Source of the DNA: PALSA-894 sp963734185
GTDB lineage: Bacteria; Pseudomonadota; Alphaproteobacteria; Rhizobiales; Xanthobacteraceae
Length of the DNA: 64,000 bases
Reading direction: 5' to 3'
Assembly: GCA_963734185.1 (NCBI GenBank)
Contig: CAVTGA010000002.1
Coordinates: forward strand, 3,038,001-3,102,000
Numbering within the stretch: the first letter of the stretch is position 1; each line of letters starts with the position of its first letter. A program made the translations under genes and the position numbers. The notes under the pieces were generated by a model that saw nothing but the letters and a program-made list of their open reading frames with translations, did not search any database and was not told where the DNA came from. Of this stretch, positions 36,027 to 46,593 are shown in pieces.

Positions 36027-36254
36027 ATGGCACGGCGCGTGACAGGCGATTCCCGTTGGCGGGCCGAGCAGGCGTTCAAGGCCGCGACCACCAAGCCGCC
36101 GCTGGAGCAGCCGGCGACGGCACCGTCGATTCCCGGTGCCAAGGAAATGGTGTCGCTGCGTATCGACCGCGACGTGCTCGATGTCTTCCAGGCCGACGGG
36201 CCGGGCTGGCAGGAGCGCATCAATGCAGCGTTGCGCAAGGCGGCGGGGAAGTAG
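36027..36254 (+). CDS. BrnA-like antitoxin without a neighbouring toxin
   Basis: A 75-residue protein whose C-terminal half (EMVSLRIDRDVLDVFQADGP, GWQERINAALRKAAGK) is the ribbon-helix-helix DNA-binding region of BrnA antitoxins. In a typical locus brnT precedes brnA and overlaps it, but upstream here lies only a 149-bp spacer and an opposite-strand gene. Start ATG 36027 follows acaggaggcgac. An orphan antitoxin or repressor is the best reading. Confidence 0.75.
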   Translation: MARRVTGDSRWRAEQAFKAATTKPPLEQPATAPSIPGAKEMVSLRIDRDVLDVFQADGPGWQERINAALRKAAGK

Positions 36255-36330
36255 GCGGGCTGCGCTTGCTCATCGACGATCGGTCAGCGCGTGTCGCGCC
36301 GCGCCGCCGATACGGGCGGACGCGCTGCCG

Positions 36331-36837
36331 CTACTTCGGCACGGCCCCCTGCATGGACTTCCAGTTGAAGCGTTTGGCGATGGTGAGCGCTTCCTCGTCG
36401 TCGATGCCGTTGAAATTCAAACTGAACACGGCGTTGTTGCCGAGCGCCACCAGCACAGCGCCTGACTTGTCGGGAATGTTGTAGGTGCGCGCGAGCTTGA
36501 AGCCGTCGACCGCCGTCGTGGTCATGCGCGCCTCGCGCGTCTCGACCTTCACGCCGGACTCGATCGACGCCAGCGCAGCCATCGCGGCCGTGCCGACGAT
36601 GACCTGCGCGTTGAGCCGCGCCTCGCCGCGTTCGTATTCGCGCGTCGCGCTGATGACGGTGGCGCCGGGCGCCTCGAGTGCAACGCCGTCGGGCTTGTTG
36701 CCCTTCCAGCCCGGCAGGTCGGGCAGGAACGGGAAGAAGCGCTGGAACGCCTGCGCCCGCGCGGGCGTGCCGGCGGACAGGCTCGGCAGCACGGCGGCAG
36801 CGAGCGCGAGGCGGATTGCATGCCGGCGATCGATCAT
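36331..36837 (-). CDS. exported protein of unknown function
   Basis: A 168-residue protein with a signal sequence (AIRLALAAAVLPSLSAGTPA) and a mature domain beginning AFQRFFPFLPDLPGWKGN, with later VDGFKLARTYNIPDKSGAVL and FSLNFNGIDDEEALTIAKRF. It is likely periplasmic. Start ATG 36837 follows ggagacttgag. No named family comes to mind with certainty. Confidence 0.75.
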   Translation of the reverse strand: MIDRRHAIRLALAAAVLPSLSAGTPARAQAFQRFFPFLPDLPGWKGNKPDGVALEAPGATVISATREYERGEARLNAQVIVGTAAMAALASIESGVKVETREARMTTTAVDGFKLARTYNIPDKSGAVLVALGNNAVFSLNFNGIDDEEALTIAKRFNWKSMQGAVPK

Positions 36838-36945
36838 CTCAAGTCTCCGCGGTTGACCGATTCGGCAGGATACCACAGCCGCGCGGCGCGGATTTCGCTC
36901 AGCGCGCGGCCGCGTGGGCACGGCGCGTTCCGCGCCTTAGCTCAC

Positions 36946-37143
36946 CTACGCGCGCTTTTTGCCAGTCCGCCGGCCATGTGAGCGCCGCATCTTGCGTGCC
37001 GTCTTGCCGAGCGTGAATTTCCCGTCTTTCGCATTCCGGTGCATGAAGCGAACGGCGCGGACACCGACCGGGCCGTGCTTGGCGTCGTGCGCGGCGCGAT
37101 CAAGCTCGCGCTGCACTTCATCGACGTCGATGATCTTGTCCAT
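36946..37143 (-). CDS. small basic protein of unknown function
   Basis: A 65-residue protein, MDKIIDVDEVQRELDRAAHD at the start, then a strongly basic C-terminus (KTARKMRRSHGRRTGKKRA). It could bind nucleic acid. The ribosome site is weak (ggaacg). No family recognised. Confidence 0.55.
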   Translation of the reverse strand: MDKIIDVDEVQRELDRAAHDAKHGPVGVRAVRFMHRNAKDGKFTLGKTARKMRRSHGRRTGKKRA

Positions 37144-37283
37144 CAATCGTTCCAGGCTTCGGCCTCCACAAGGGCAGTGGCTATCGCATACCACGAACTG
37201 GCCGCGTGTTCCCCTCGCCCCGCGAAGCGGGGAGAGGGTGCCGAGGACCGCAGGTCCGAGGCGGGAGAGGGCGCCGCCGCAGG

Positions 37284-37553
37284 TTAGCTCCGGGCGCGCT
37301 CCCGAAGCACGCGTCTTACCGCGTCGCCGGCGAGAATCATCAGCACGGCGCAGAGCGGACCCGCGACGACGAGCCCTACGAGGCGGACCGTCGGCGAGGT
37401 CCAGGAGACGGCGAGCGCACACAGGGCGGCTCCCGCCATGGCAAGTGCCGTGTCCCACAACAGCAGGCGCTCGCCGCGCTTGGTGCAAAGCGCCAACACC
37501 CACGGCACGGCGCAGCCGATCGACAGGCAGAGGGCGATCGTGAGGTTGTCCAA
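37284..37553 (-). CDS. small integral membrane protein, TTG start
   Basis: An 89-residue protein with three likely membrane helices (LTIALCLSIGCAVPWVLALC, LLLWDTALAMAGAALCALAV, LVGLVVAGPLCAVLMILAG). TTG 37553 is the best start because an excellent AAGGAG site lies 5 bp before it. Between it and the next gene are only palindromic repeats. Function unknown. Confidence 0.65.
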   Translation of the reverse strand: MDNLTIALCLSIGCAVPWVLALCTKRGERLLLWDTALAMAGAALCALAVSWTSPTVRLVGLVVAGPLCAVLMILAGDAVRRVLRERARS

Positions 37554-37642
37554 CGCGACTCCTTGAGCAGGCGCGCAGGCTTTGCGCCGGGCTACTGCAT
37601 GATCGTTCGAGACTGAATCACGACGCAAGCCGCAGGCTCCGT

Positions 37643-37814
37643 TACCTCTCCCCGCTTGCGGGGAGAGGTCGGATTCCGAGCGTAGCGCAGCGGAGCGAAG
37701 GAATCCGGGTGAGGGGGATTGTCCGCAGACCCAGCCCTTGGAAATTCCCCCTCACCCGACTTGCTTCGCTTCGCTCGCAAGTCGACCTCTCCCCGCAAGC
37801 GGGGAGAGGTCGGG
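37643..37814. repeat. palindromic repeat of the CCTCTCCCCGC type
   Basis: Two hairpins, cctctccccgcttgcggggagagg at the left and cctctccccgcaagcggggagagg at the right, bound about 170 bp that also pair internally (gggtgaggggga / tccccctcaccc). A partial relative lies at 37204-37270. Together they fill the gaps on both sides of the gene at 37284. Confidence 0.85.
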
Positions 37815-37848
37815 CACCGAGCTTGTGGCCGCATGAACCAATCCCGCG

Positions 37849-38832
37849 TTAGCTCCTGACACCGCGATTGTAGCTCTCGATCAGCGAATTGTAGTCGCGC
37901 TGCAGGCGCGGCAGCGAGCCCTCGACCATCCAGCCGCCGCCGGCATTGAGCATCATCCGGTCGCCCTGGCTGTACGGCACCTTGTCGCGGATGCGGCGCA
38001 TCAGCTGCTTGGCCGTGGTGAGGAACGACTTGGCGTTGCCGATGGTGCTCGAATCGATCCTGGCGTCGCTGTCGGCGCCCGCCAACTGTTCGGTCCCCTT
38101 GACGGTGCTTTCGTAATCGTTGAGCGCCTGCGTGATCGCCGGGAGGTCGGGCTTCGCGGCCTCCAGCGCGCGCAGCACGCGCTTGGCGTTGATCATCAGC
38201 GCCTCGACATGGTAGCGCGCCTTGCGGCCTTCGCCCGCCTCGATCGCGGCGAGCCGCTCGGCCGAGCGCCGGTCGTTGATGGCCTCGACGCCGCCGCGCA
38301 ATGCCCTGTCGGCGCTCGCGAACGCATCCCACGCGGCGACGAGGCGGGGATGCAGCGCCTTGCCCTTGGCCATGCGGTCGTCCTTGTAGTCCTCCTGTTT
38401 GTAGTAGTCGTCGGCCTCCTGCAGCAGCGGCTCGAGCTTGCTCACGGCCTCCGCATAGGCCGACGCCGCGGCTTCGACCGCGGCGTCGCGCGGCTCCAGC
38501 GCATTGGCCTTCTCGACGGCTTTGCGGCAATCCGAGGTATCGTAGATCGTGTAGGTGCCGTAGATGATGCGCTCCTTGCCGGTCGGGCCGTTCTTGCCGA
38601 TCCATGAGAAATAGCGCGTGCGGGACTCGTAGGCGCGCTCCGAGAGCCGGTTGATGCAGCCGACATAGGCGTTGAGTTTTTCGATCAGTGAGGAGGGCGG
38701 CGTGGGCGGCTTGCCCTGGTCGGACATGGGGGCTTGAGGTCCCGAGGCCTGCGCGGCGGCGGGGGACGCGAGGAGAGGGGCGGTGAGAAGGGCTGCGGCG
38801 CAAACGAAGACGAACGCCCGGAATGGCGTCAT
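37849..38832 (-). CDS. YiiG / DUF3829 family exported protein
   Basis: A 327-residue periplasmic protein with a signal peptide (FVFVCAAALLTAPLLASPAA), then an all-helical domain with LIEKLNAYVGCINRLSERAY, AVSKLEPLLQEADDYYKQED and YHVEALMINAKRVLRALEAA typical of DUF3829 (YiiG). Function is unknown. Start ATG 38832 follows gggaggtcagacc. Confidence 0.8.
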   Translation of the reverse strand: MTPFRAFVFVCAAALLTAPLLASPAAAQASGPQAPMSDQGKPPTPPSSLIEKLNAYVGCINRLSERAYESRTRYFSWIGKNGPTGKERIIYGTYTIYDTSDCRKAVEKANALEPRDAAVEAAASAYAEAVSKLEPLLQEADDYYKQEDYKDDRMAKGKALHPRLVAAWDAFASADRALRGGVEAINDRRSAERLAAIEAGEGRKARYHVEALMINAKRVLRALEAAKPDLPAITQALNDYESTVKGTEQLAGADSDARIDSSTIGNAKSFLTTAKQLMRRIRDKVPYSQGDRMMLNAGGGWMVEGSLPRLQRDYNSLIESYNRGVRS

Positions 38833-39061
38833 GGTCTGACCTCCCGATGCCCACCCGCGCCCCGTGATGGGGAAAATAATACGAGAGGTGTGTAGGAGGT
38901 GCCAAGGCAGGAGAGGGCGATGAGGCGAGGGAGCGTGTAGCCCCATGGGCGGATTGGGGGGCGCAAAGTCGCCGCTCGAACAGACAGAGCGCTGGTCACG
39001 CCTTTTCGCGCGCCGAGGCCGAACAAGAGCCGCGCGAGCATGGCTCGACGCTTCGCGCCTC

Positions 39062-39715
39062 CTACGTCTGGTTTCCCTTCACCCATGCATACGATGGCTT
39101 TCGGACACGGGCAATAAGCTCTAGAACGTCGTCAATTTCGTACTTTTTCATATACTCTTGAAACACTTTAAGCGCATCGAGCCGGCGCAAAACATACGCA
39201 AGAGGAGTAATCTGCTTGTCCTTGATCAAACCTGCCTTGATGAACCCATCGAGTTGTGAAAGATAATCGAAAAACTGATCGAATACCTCAACGTAAATAA
39301 CATACTCCGGCTTTCGATACTCGGCCTTGAGATCATAGACTCCGGTTTCCTCATTAAACTCTCTGTTAGCCGTGCTCATGGCTGCTGCCATATTAGCGAC
39401 CTTGTGAAGAAACCTCCGTTGGGGGTCGCCATAGGTGGCGAATGCCTCCGGAAGGACTAGCTCCCTGTCGTGCCAATCCAAGAATCGGACCGCCAGCCGG
39501 AGAGTGTCGTCGGAATAGATTTTCTCGATCACTTCCGAAGCGAAGCGCAGCTGCAGCCATTTTTGGGTTCGAATGAACGTGAGGGCGGCAAAGCAGACTC
39601 CGATGGCTGCTGCGGCGATTGATAGCACCTGGAAGATTTCGCTCGCTTGCACCCTGGCCTCCAATTGTCCGATCTGCGCTGGCGACCTATCAGCGGCCGG
39701 CCGCTGGAAGGTCAA
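39062..39715 (-). CDS. low-GC orphan gene, single membrane helix
   Basis: A 217-residue protein with an N-terminal membrane helix (IFQVLSIAAAAIGVCFAALTF) and a helical cytoplasmic part rich in F, Y and K (YVIYVEVFDQFFDYLSQLDG, LDALKVFQEYMKKYEIDD). The DNA is clearly less GC-rich than every neighbour, with many A/T-ending codons, which suggests recent transfer. Similar membrane-anchored helical proteins exist in defence and stress islands, but nothing here proves such a role. Confidence 0.75.
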   Translation of the reverse strand: MTFQRPAADRSPAQIGQLEARVQASEIFQVLSIAAAAIGVCFAALTFIRTQKWLQLRFASEVIEKIYSDDTLRLAVRFLDWHDRELVLPEAFATYGDPQRRFLHKVANMAAAMSTANREFNEETGVYDLKAEYRKPEYVIYVEVFDQFFDYLSQLDGFIKAGLIKDKQITPLAYVLRRLDALKVFQEYMKKYEIDDVLELIARVRKPSYAWVKGNQT

Positions 39716-39753
39716 CGCCTATGAGGCGGCGATGTCATAATCGGTAACCGAGT

Positions 39754-41829
<2,076 letters not shown>

Positions 41830-41852
41830 GGAGGATGCTCCCCGTTTCCTTC

Positions 41853-41950
41853 TCCCTCATGCTGAGGAGCGTCGCGAGCGACGCGTCTCGAAGCACGAGC
41901 ACGTGACCATCCTTCGAGACGACCGCTGCGCGGTCTCCTCAGGATGAGGA
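41853..41950. repeat. palindromic repeat in the thiC leader
   Basis: Outer arms ccctcatgctgaggagc / ctcctcaggatgagg and inner arms cgtctcgaag / cttcgagacg. It lies between the TPP riboswitch and the thiC start codon, where the expression platform would be. Confidence 0.8.
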
Positions 41951-41980
41951 TTGGGTATGCGGCTTGGGGAGTAACGCTCC

Positions 41981-42072
41981 TGTCCCTTCGCCGGCATGAC
42001 CCGGATCAGGTTCAAAGGGTGCTCGCGCGGATGAAGCGCAATCTCAGCCGGCTCCCGCCGGCGCCCCTCGGA
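41981..42072 (-). promoter_or_regulatory. TPP riboswitch (THI element) upstream of thiC
   Basis: On the minus strand the conserved core GGCTGAGA, then ACCCTTTGAACCTGATCCGG and GTCATGCCGGCGAAGGGA are all present, in the order of the TPP aptamer (P2-P3 arm, then P4-P5 arm). Binding of thiamine diphosphate should shut down thiC expression. The distance to the thiC ATG is about 150 bp because a repeat lies between. Confidence 0.95.
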
Positions 42073-42125
42073 ACGAATCTAATGTAGGCCGATGGGGGAG
42101 GGTGTCAATCGGACCACACCGGAAA

Positions 42126-42193
42126 GTAGCCCGGATGGAGCGAAGCGAAATCCGGGGCCGGCCCCGCATTGCGCTACGCTCCATGCGGGCTAC
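42126..42193. repeat. palindromic repeat of the GTAGCCCGGATGGAGCG type
   Basis: gtagcccggatggagcg ... cgctccatgcgggctac pairs across 68 bp. The last 4 bp overlap the stop codon of the thiamine-diphosphate enzyme gene, so it may serve as that gene's terminator. Partial relatives start at 43846, 44600 and 62957. Confidence 0.85.
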
Positions 42194-43818
42194 GCGAATT
42201 TCGACACCTCGACTTCCTTCGTGGTGATGAACTCGAGCAGCGCCGGCTTGCCGGCTTGCGTCGCCGCGATGCCGCGCCGGATCGCCGGCACGATGTCGGC
42301 CGGCTTCTCGACGCGCTCGCCATAGCCGCCGAGCGCGCGCGCGAACGCCGCGTAGTCGCCCGAGATGTCGGTCGCGCGATACCTTTCGGTCGACACCGGC
42401 ATCACCTTCAGCTCGATCGCCATCGAGAAATTGTTGAGCAGGATCGAGAGGATCGGAATGCGCTCGCGCGCCGCGGTCTCGAAGTCCATGCCGGTGAAGC
42501 CGATCGCGGCATCGCCCCATACGTTGATGCAGAGCTTGTCGGGCTTGGCGAGCTTCGCGCCCATCGCAAATCCGAGGCCGGCGCCGAGCTGCGTAGTCTT
42601 GCCCCAGCCGATGTAGGAGAGCGGCGTCGTACAGCGCCAGAACGGCGAAAGCTGGTCGCGCGGCGAACCGGCGTCATGGGTGATGATCGTGTTCGCCACA
42701 TCGACCATATTCTGCAGGTCCCACAACACGCGGTAGGGCGAGAACGGCGCGGCGTCGTGGGTGAGCTTCGGCATCCACTTGGCGAGCCACGGGTCGTAGC
42801 TCTGCTTGATCTCCTTGGCGACGGCCGCGGGATCGCGCGGGCCCTGCTGCGTGCGCGACACCTCCTCGATCAGCGCCGCGAGCACCAGCTTGGCGTCGCC
42901 GAGCACGGCGAGCTTCGAGGCCACATCCTTGTTCACGTCGGTCGGATCGAGCGTGGCGTGGATGATCGGCTTGCCGGCCGGCATGGCGACGCCGAAATTG
43001 GTCTGGGTGAAGCTGCAGCCGATGCCAAGGATCAGGTCGGATTCTTTCAGGAAATGATGCACCGGCGCGGGGATGGCAAGGCCGCCGGAGCCGAGCGCAA
43101 GCGCGTGCGTCTCGGGGAACGCGCTCTTGCCCTGCAGGCTGGTGGTCACGGGAATCGCGAGCAACTCGGCGAGCTGTTCGAGTTCGTCCCAGGCCTTGGC
43201 CCAATGCACGCCCTGACCGGCATAGAGCACGGGTCGCTTGGCGGCGAGCAGCATGCCGGCCGCAGCGCGAATCGCGTCCGGGTCTGGGCCCGAGCGCAAC
43301 ACGCGCGCCGGCGTATAGGCCGACGGATCGGCTTCCTCCTCCCACACATCGGTCGGGATCTCGACCAGCACCGGGCCGCCGCGCCCCGAGCGCAGCCGGG
43401 TGAACGCGCGGCGCAGGATCGCCGGCAGCTCCTTGCCCGAGGTCACCGGCTCGGCCGATTTGGTGATGTCACGCATGCTGACGCTGGCGTTGTAGTTGCG
43501 CTCGACCCAGGCGAGCCGGCGCGCATAGCCCATCGGCATCACCAGGATCGGCACCGATTCGCTGTAGGCCTGCGCCACTCCGCCATAGGCGTTCTCGGTG
43601 CCGGGCCCGTGCTGCATCACGAACACGCCGAGCTGGTCGCCCGAGGTGACGCGCGACATCGCGTCGGCCATGTGCAGGCCGGTGCGCTCCTGGCGCACCA
43701 CGATCGGACGGATGCCGGCGGCCGCGCCGCGCTCCAGGATGTGGTTGACCGGATAGCCGATGACGACCTCGACGCCTTCGCGGCGCAGGATCTCGGCGAT
43801 GGCGTCGGCGACTTTCAT
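42190..43818 (-). CDS. thiamine-diphosphate-dependent enzyme, acetolactate synthase superfamily
   Basis: A 542-residue ThDP enzyme with the N-terminal PYR domain (catalytic Glu in VRQERTGLHMADAMSR), middle domain, and C-terminal PP domain with GDAAIGFTGMDFETA and ILLNNFSM as the cofactor motif. The overall plan is that of acetolactate synthases and related decarboxylases; the true substrate is not clear, and it is not a classic IlvB (no small subunit nearby). Start ATG 43818 follows ggggaag. Proximity to thiC is fitting but may be chance. Confidence 0.85.
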   Translation of the reverse strand: MKVADAIAEILRREGVEVVIGYPVNHILERGAAAGIRPIVVRQERTGLHMADAMSRVTSGDQLGVFVMQHGPGTENAYGGVAQAYSESVPILVMPMGYARRLAWVERNYNASVSMRDITKSAEPVTSGKELPAILRRAFTRLRSGRGGPVLVEIPTDVWEEEADPSAYTPARVLRSGPDPDAIRAAAGMLLAAKRPVLYAGQGVHWAKAWDELEQLAELLAIPVTTSLQGKSAFPETHALALGSGGLAIPAPVHHFLKESDLILGIGCSFTQTNFGVAMPAGKPIIHATLDPTDVNKDVASKLAVLGDAKLVLAALIEEVSRTQQGPRDPAAVAKEIKQSYDPWLAKWMPKLTHDAAPFSPYRVLWDLQNMVDVANTIITHDAGSPRDQLSPFWRCTTPLSYIGWGKTTQLGAGLGFAMGAKLAKPDKLCINVWGDAAIGFTGMDFETAARERIPILSILLNNFSMAIELKVMPVSTERYRATDISGDYAAFARALGGYGERVEKPADIVPAIRRGIAATQAGKPALLEFITTKEVEVSKFA

Positions 43819-43850
43819 GGGATGCTTCCCCCTTGATGTGCAAGCGTAGC

Positions 43851-43876
43851 CCGGATGACGCGCCAGCGTCATCCGG
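43851..43876. repeat. short hairpin with the GTAGCCCGGATG motif
   Basis: ccggatgacgc-gcca-gcgtcatccgg is a perfect 11-bp stem, preceded by gtag. It lies in the divergent promoter region between the ThDP enzyme and the exported protein at 43948. Confidence 0.75.
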
Positions 43877-43947
43877 GGAAGGTCTGCGCTGCCTGGATGG
43901 CCGGTTCCCGATTTCGCTTCGCTCGATCATGGGGTATTCACAGCATC

Positions 43948-44511
43948 ATGAAACGTATCGCGCTCGTCGCCATCCTCGCCATTCTCGTCACCGCCGCGTC
44001 GGCGCAGCAAAACTTCGTCACGGTCAAGCCGGAGCCGAAGAACGATGCCTGGTGGCTGCGCGCCGAGTTTCACCCGATGCACGCGCAAGTGCGCGGCATC
44101 CCGGTCGCGCAGATCCGCCGCAACTGGTGCAAGGCGACCGAATACACGCGCGAGCTCTTTCCCAACGAACTGCTGGTGGAGGACGGCAAGGACGCGTTGA
44201 AGGAGTACGGGCTGGCGTTTTCGGTCACCGGCAATTTCGACCGCTCGAACACCAGGCAGGTCGCGCTCGTCGGCGTCTACCAGACCTGCGCCGGCCAGAA
44301 GGGCTCGTTCCTCCTGGTCATCGACGAGGACACGAAGAAAATACGCTTCGTCGACACGACGCCGAGCAAGACCCAGTTCGCGGTGCTGGCCTCCGACAAG
44401 AACGACATCGTGATCTTCCACTGCATGGAATGCGACATCAGCGGCACGCTGCGCTGGAACGTCAAGAAGAAGGCGTTTGGCTGGGTCAGGTCGCGCGGAC
44501 ACGCCGACTGA
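43948..44511 (+). CDS. exported protein of unknown function
   Basis: A 187-residue protein with a signal peptide (IALVAILAILVTAASAQQ) and a mature domain containing WWLRAEFHPMHAQVRGIPVA, WCKATEYTRELFPNE and a CMECDISG motif, with four cysteines in all. It is likely periplasmic. No family recognised. ATG 43948 is chosen because the signal peptide begins there; no strong ribosome site is present. Confidence 0.7.
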   Translation: MKRIALVAILAILVTAASAQQNFVTVKPEPKNDAWWLRAEFHPMHAQVRGIPVAQIRRNWCKATEYTRELFPNELLVEDGKDALKEYGLAFSVTGNFDRSNTRQVALVGVYQTCAGQKGSFLLVIDEDTKKIRFVDTTPSKTQFAVLASDKNDIVIFHCMECDISGTLRWNVKKKAFGWVRSRGHAD

Positions 44512-44599
44512 GATCTTCCAACCGCGCGATCACGTCCTTCGGCAGCCTTCGCGAACGCTTGGCGTCGAACAGCGCGGTCTTGGAGGGTTTGGGCGAATT

Positions 44600-44637
44600 G
44601 TAGCCCGGCTTTCGCAAAGACGCGAAAGCCGGGCTAC
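44600..44637. terminator. 16-bp perfect hairpin in the convergent gap
   Basis: gtagcccggctttcgc-aaagac-gcgaaagccgggctac. It lies between the exported protein (44511) and the convergent L,D-transpeptidase gene (ending at 44739) and can end both transcripts; it belongs to the GTAGCCCGG repeat type. A remnant minus-strand reading (about 44486-44593, with PSKTALFDAKRSRRLPKDVI) abuts it and lacks a start. Confidence 0.7.
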
Positions 44638-44738
44638 GAAGGAAAGAAATTCGCCGGTCCAGGGCATCTGGACCGGCGAAGTCTCAGTTCGTACTTGGAG
44701 TCACGGATAGTCAGTCAGGGATAGTCAGTCAGAAAGGG

Positions 44739-45431
44739 TTACCGGATCGTCTGCCACAGCGCCGAAGCGCGGCTCGGCTGCGCCGGGGCGTAGGAGGTCG
44801 ACACCGGCGCGCTATGGATCGCCTGGCGCTCGCCGTTGAGCACGATCACCTTGGTGCCGACGTTCACGCGGCTGTAGAGGTCGGCCACGTCGTCGTTGGT
44901 GAGACGGATGCAGCCCGAAGAGACGCGGCCGCCGATCGTCGAGGGGGCGTTGGTGCCGTGGATGCGGTAGATGGTGTTGCCCAGATACATGGCGCGCGCG
45001 CCGAGCGGGTTGCCGGGGCCGCCGGCCATGAAGCGCGGCAGGTACGGCTGCCGGGCGAGCATGTCGGCGGGCGGGTTCCAATCCGGCCACTCGGCCTTCT
45101 TGCTGATGTTCTGCACGCCCGACCAGCGGAAGCCGTCGCGGCCGACGCCGATGCCGTAGCGGATCGCGCGGCCAGCCCCGAGCACGAAATAGAGGTGGGT
45201 GTTGGCGGTATCGATGATGACGGTGCCGGCGGCCTCGTGGCCGTTGTAGCCGACGATCTGGCGCTTGAGGTGTGCGGGCATTTCGGTGCCCTGGCTCGGC
45301 TCTTCGACCATGGCCTCGTATTGCGGCATGGCCTGGCGGCTATGGAAGGCGAACGGGTTGGCAAGCGCGGCAGTCGAGAACGTGGCGGCCAGCAGCGCGG
45401 CGCCGACGGTGATGGTGCGCAGGTTGTTCAT
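44739..45431 (-). CDS. L,D-transpeptidase (YkuD family)
   Basis: Periplasmic enzyme that forms 3-3 cross-links in peptidoglycan or attaches proteins to it. The 230-residue protein has a signal peptide (AALLAATFSTAALA) and a YkuD domain with the catalytic HGTNAPSTIGGRVSSGCIRL (His, Ser-x-Gly-Cys). Start ATG 45431 follows aaggggcac. About 380 bp of upstream DNA holds its promoter, a GC hairpin at 45606-45625, and a palindromic repeat. Confidence 0.93.
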   Translation of the reverse strand: MNNLRTITVGAALLAATFSTAALANPFAFHSRQAMPQYEAMVEEPSQGTEMPAHLKRQIVGYNGHEAAGTVIIDTANTHLYFVLGAGRAIRYGIGVGRDGFRWSGVQNISKKAEWPDWNPPADMLARQPYLPRFMAGGPGNPLGARAMYLGNTIYRIHGTNAPSTIGGRVSSGCIRLTNDDVADLYSRVNVGTKVIVLNGERQAIHSAPVSTSYAPAQPSRASALWQTIR

Positions 45432-45605
45432 GGTAGTGCCCCTTGTTACCCGCTTAGTTACGCTTGGCGCCCTCAACTGGTTCCCCGGACGCCGCATGAC
45501 CATTGGTCGCGCCAGGTGAGGGTCCGGTTCAAACGCGACGGGGCGGTTCGGGGCAGCGTGAACGGGTAAAAAATGAAACGAATTCAGTACGTTAAATCGC
45601 GTTAA

Positions 45606-45625
45606 CGTCCGCCTGTCGGCGGACG
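45606..45625. terminator. 8-bp GC hairpin
   Basis: cgtccgcc-tgtc-ggcggacg between the L,D-transpeptidase promoter region and the palindromic repeat. It may be a terminator for the glutathione transferase transcript read-through or part of a regulatory site. Confidence 0.4.
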
Positions 45626-45665
45626 TGATACAGCCGATACAATAATCCTGGGGCGGTTTTGTTCC

Positions 45666-45810
45666 GTAGGGCGGGCAAAGGCGCAGCTCAGCCGTTGCAA
45701 CAGATACAGGACGCGGAAACGCCGTGCCCGCCGCCCCGACGCGGGCACGGCGCGTTTCCGGCTGTGCCCAGTCGACCGAGGTCGTCGCGTCGCGCCTTTG
45801 CCCGCCCTAC
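45666..45810. repeat. palindromic repeat of the GTAGGGYGGGCAAAG type
   Basis: Outer arms gtagggcgggcaaaggcgc and gcgcctttgcccgccctac (19 bp, perfect). Nested inner arms gaaacgccgtgcccg / cgggcacggcgcgtttc. It ends 5 bp from the stop of the glutathione transferase gene. Confidence 0.9.
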
Positions 45811-45814
45811 AGGA

Positions 45815-46447
45815 TCAGGCTCGCGGCGGGGGCGGCGGCGGCATGGTGTTCTGGAAGCTCCGCCGGGCGCTGTGGCGCGCCACATAGGCCGATAGGCTGG
45901 GGGCGTTGCCGAGCAGCGCCTTGCCCTCCGCGAAGCGGCCGACGTAGAACAGGATCGGCATCAGGTTGATGTCGGCGAGCGTGAAGTCGTCGCCGACCAG
46001 ATGGCCGGTCTTGGCGACGGCGCGGTCGAGCACCTCGACCTGCTTTTTCATCGTTTCCGCCGCGGCGCCGATCGCGCTCATGTCCGGCTTGCCGTCCTTG
46101 GGGAACACGTAGCCGATCACGTATTGGCGGATCATCACCGGATCGAACGCGGTGTTGCCGAGCGATACCCACTGCTCCACCTGCGCGGCGAGCGTCGGAT
46201 CGTCCGGGATCACCTTGCGGCCGTCGAACACGCGGTCGATGTAGGTCGCGATCGCCTTCGACTCGCACAGGGTCACGTTGCCGTGGCGCATCACCGGGAT
46301 CTTGCCGAACGGGTGCACCGCGTCGACGTCGGGCGAATGCGGGCGCTCCGGTTTCAGCTCGTAGGGCACGCCCTTCTCCTCGCACACCATGCGCACCACG
46401 CGCACGTAGTTCGATTGCGGCAGGCCGATGATTTCGAGCTTGGCCAT
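45815..46447 (-). CDS. glutathione S-transferase family protein
   Basis: A 210-residue cytosolic GST: thioredoxin-like N-terminal domain (LEIIGLPQSNYVRVVRMVCE, HPFGKIPVMRHGNVTLCES with the cis-Pro and ES pair) and the helical C-terminal domain (DDFTLADINLMPILFYV). It resembles plant-phi or bacterial beta-like GSTs. The C-terminus is proline-rich. Start ATG 46447. Substrate unknown. Confidence 0.9.
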   Translation of the reverse strand: MAKLEIIGLPQSNYVRVVRMVCEEKGVPYELKPERPHSPDVDAVHPFGKIPVMRHGNVTLCESKAIATYIDRVFDGRKVIPDDPTLAAQVEQWVSLGNTAFDPVMIRQYVIGYVFPKDGKPDMSAIGAAAETMKKQVEVLDRAVAKTGHLVGDDFTLADINLMPILFYVGRFAEGKALLGNAPSLSAYVARHSARRSFQNTMPPPPPPRA

Positions 46448-46593
46448 TGGGCTTGTCTCCGAAACGGGACCATACGATGGCGCGCGTTCGCATTCCGCGC
46501 AATGGGGGTCGTTACACGCCACAGATGCGAGCATGCGAATTGACCGCGGTTTGTGCTGCGCTACGATTGCGGCTCCAACCACGAGGCAAGCGC

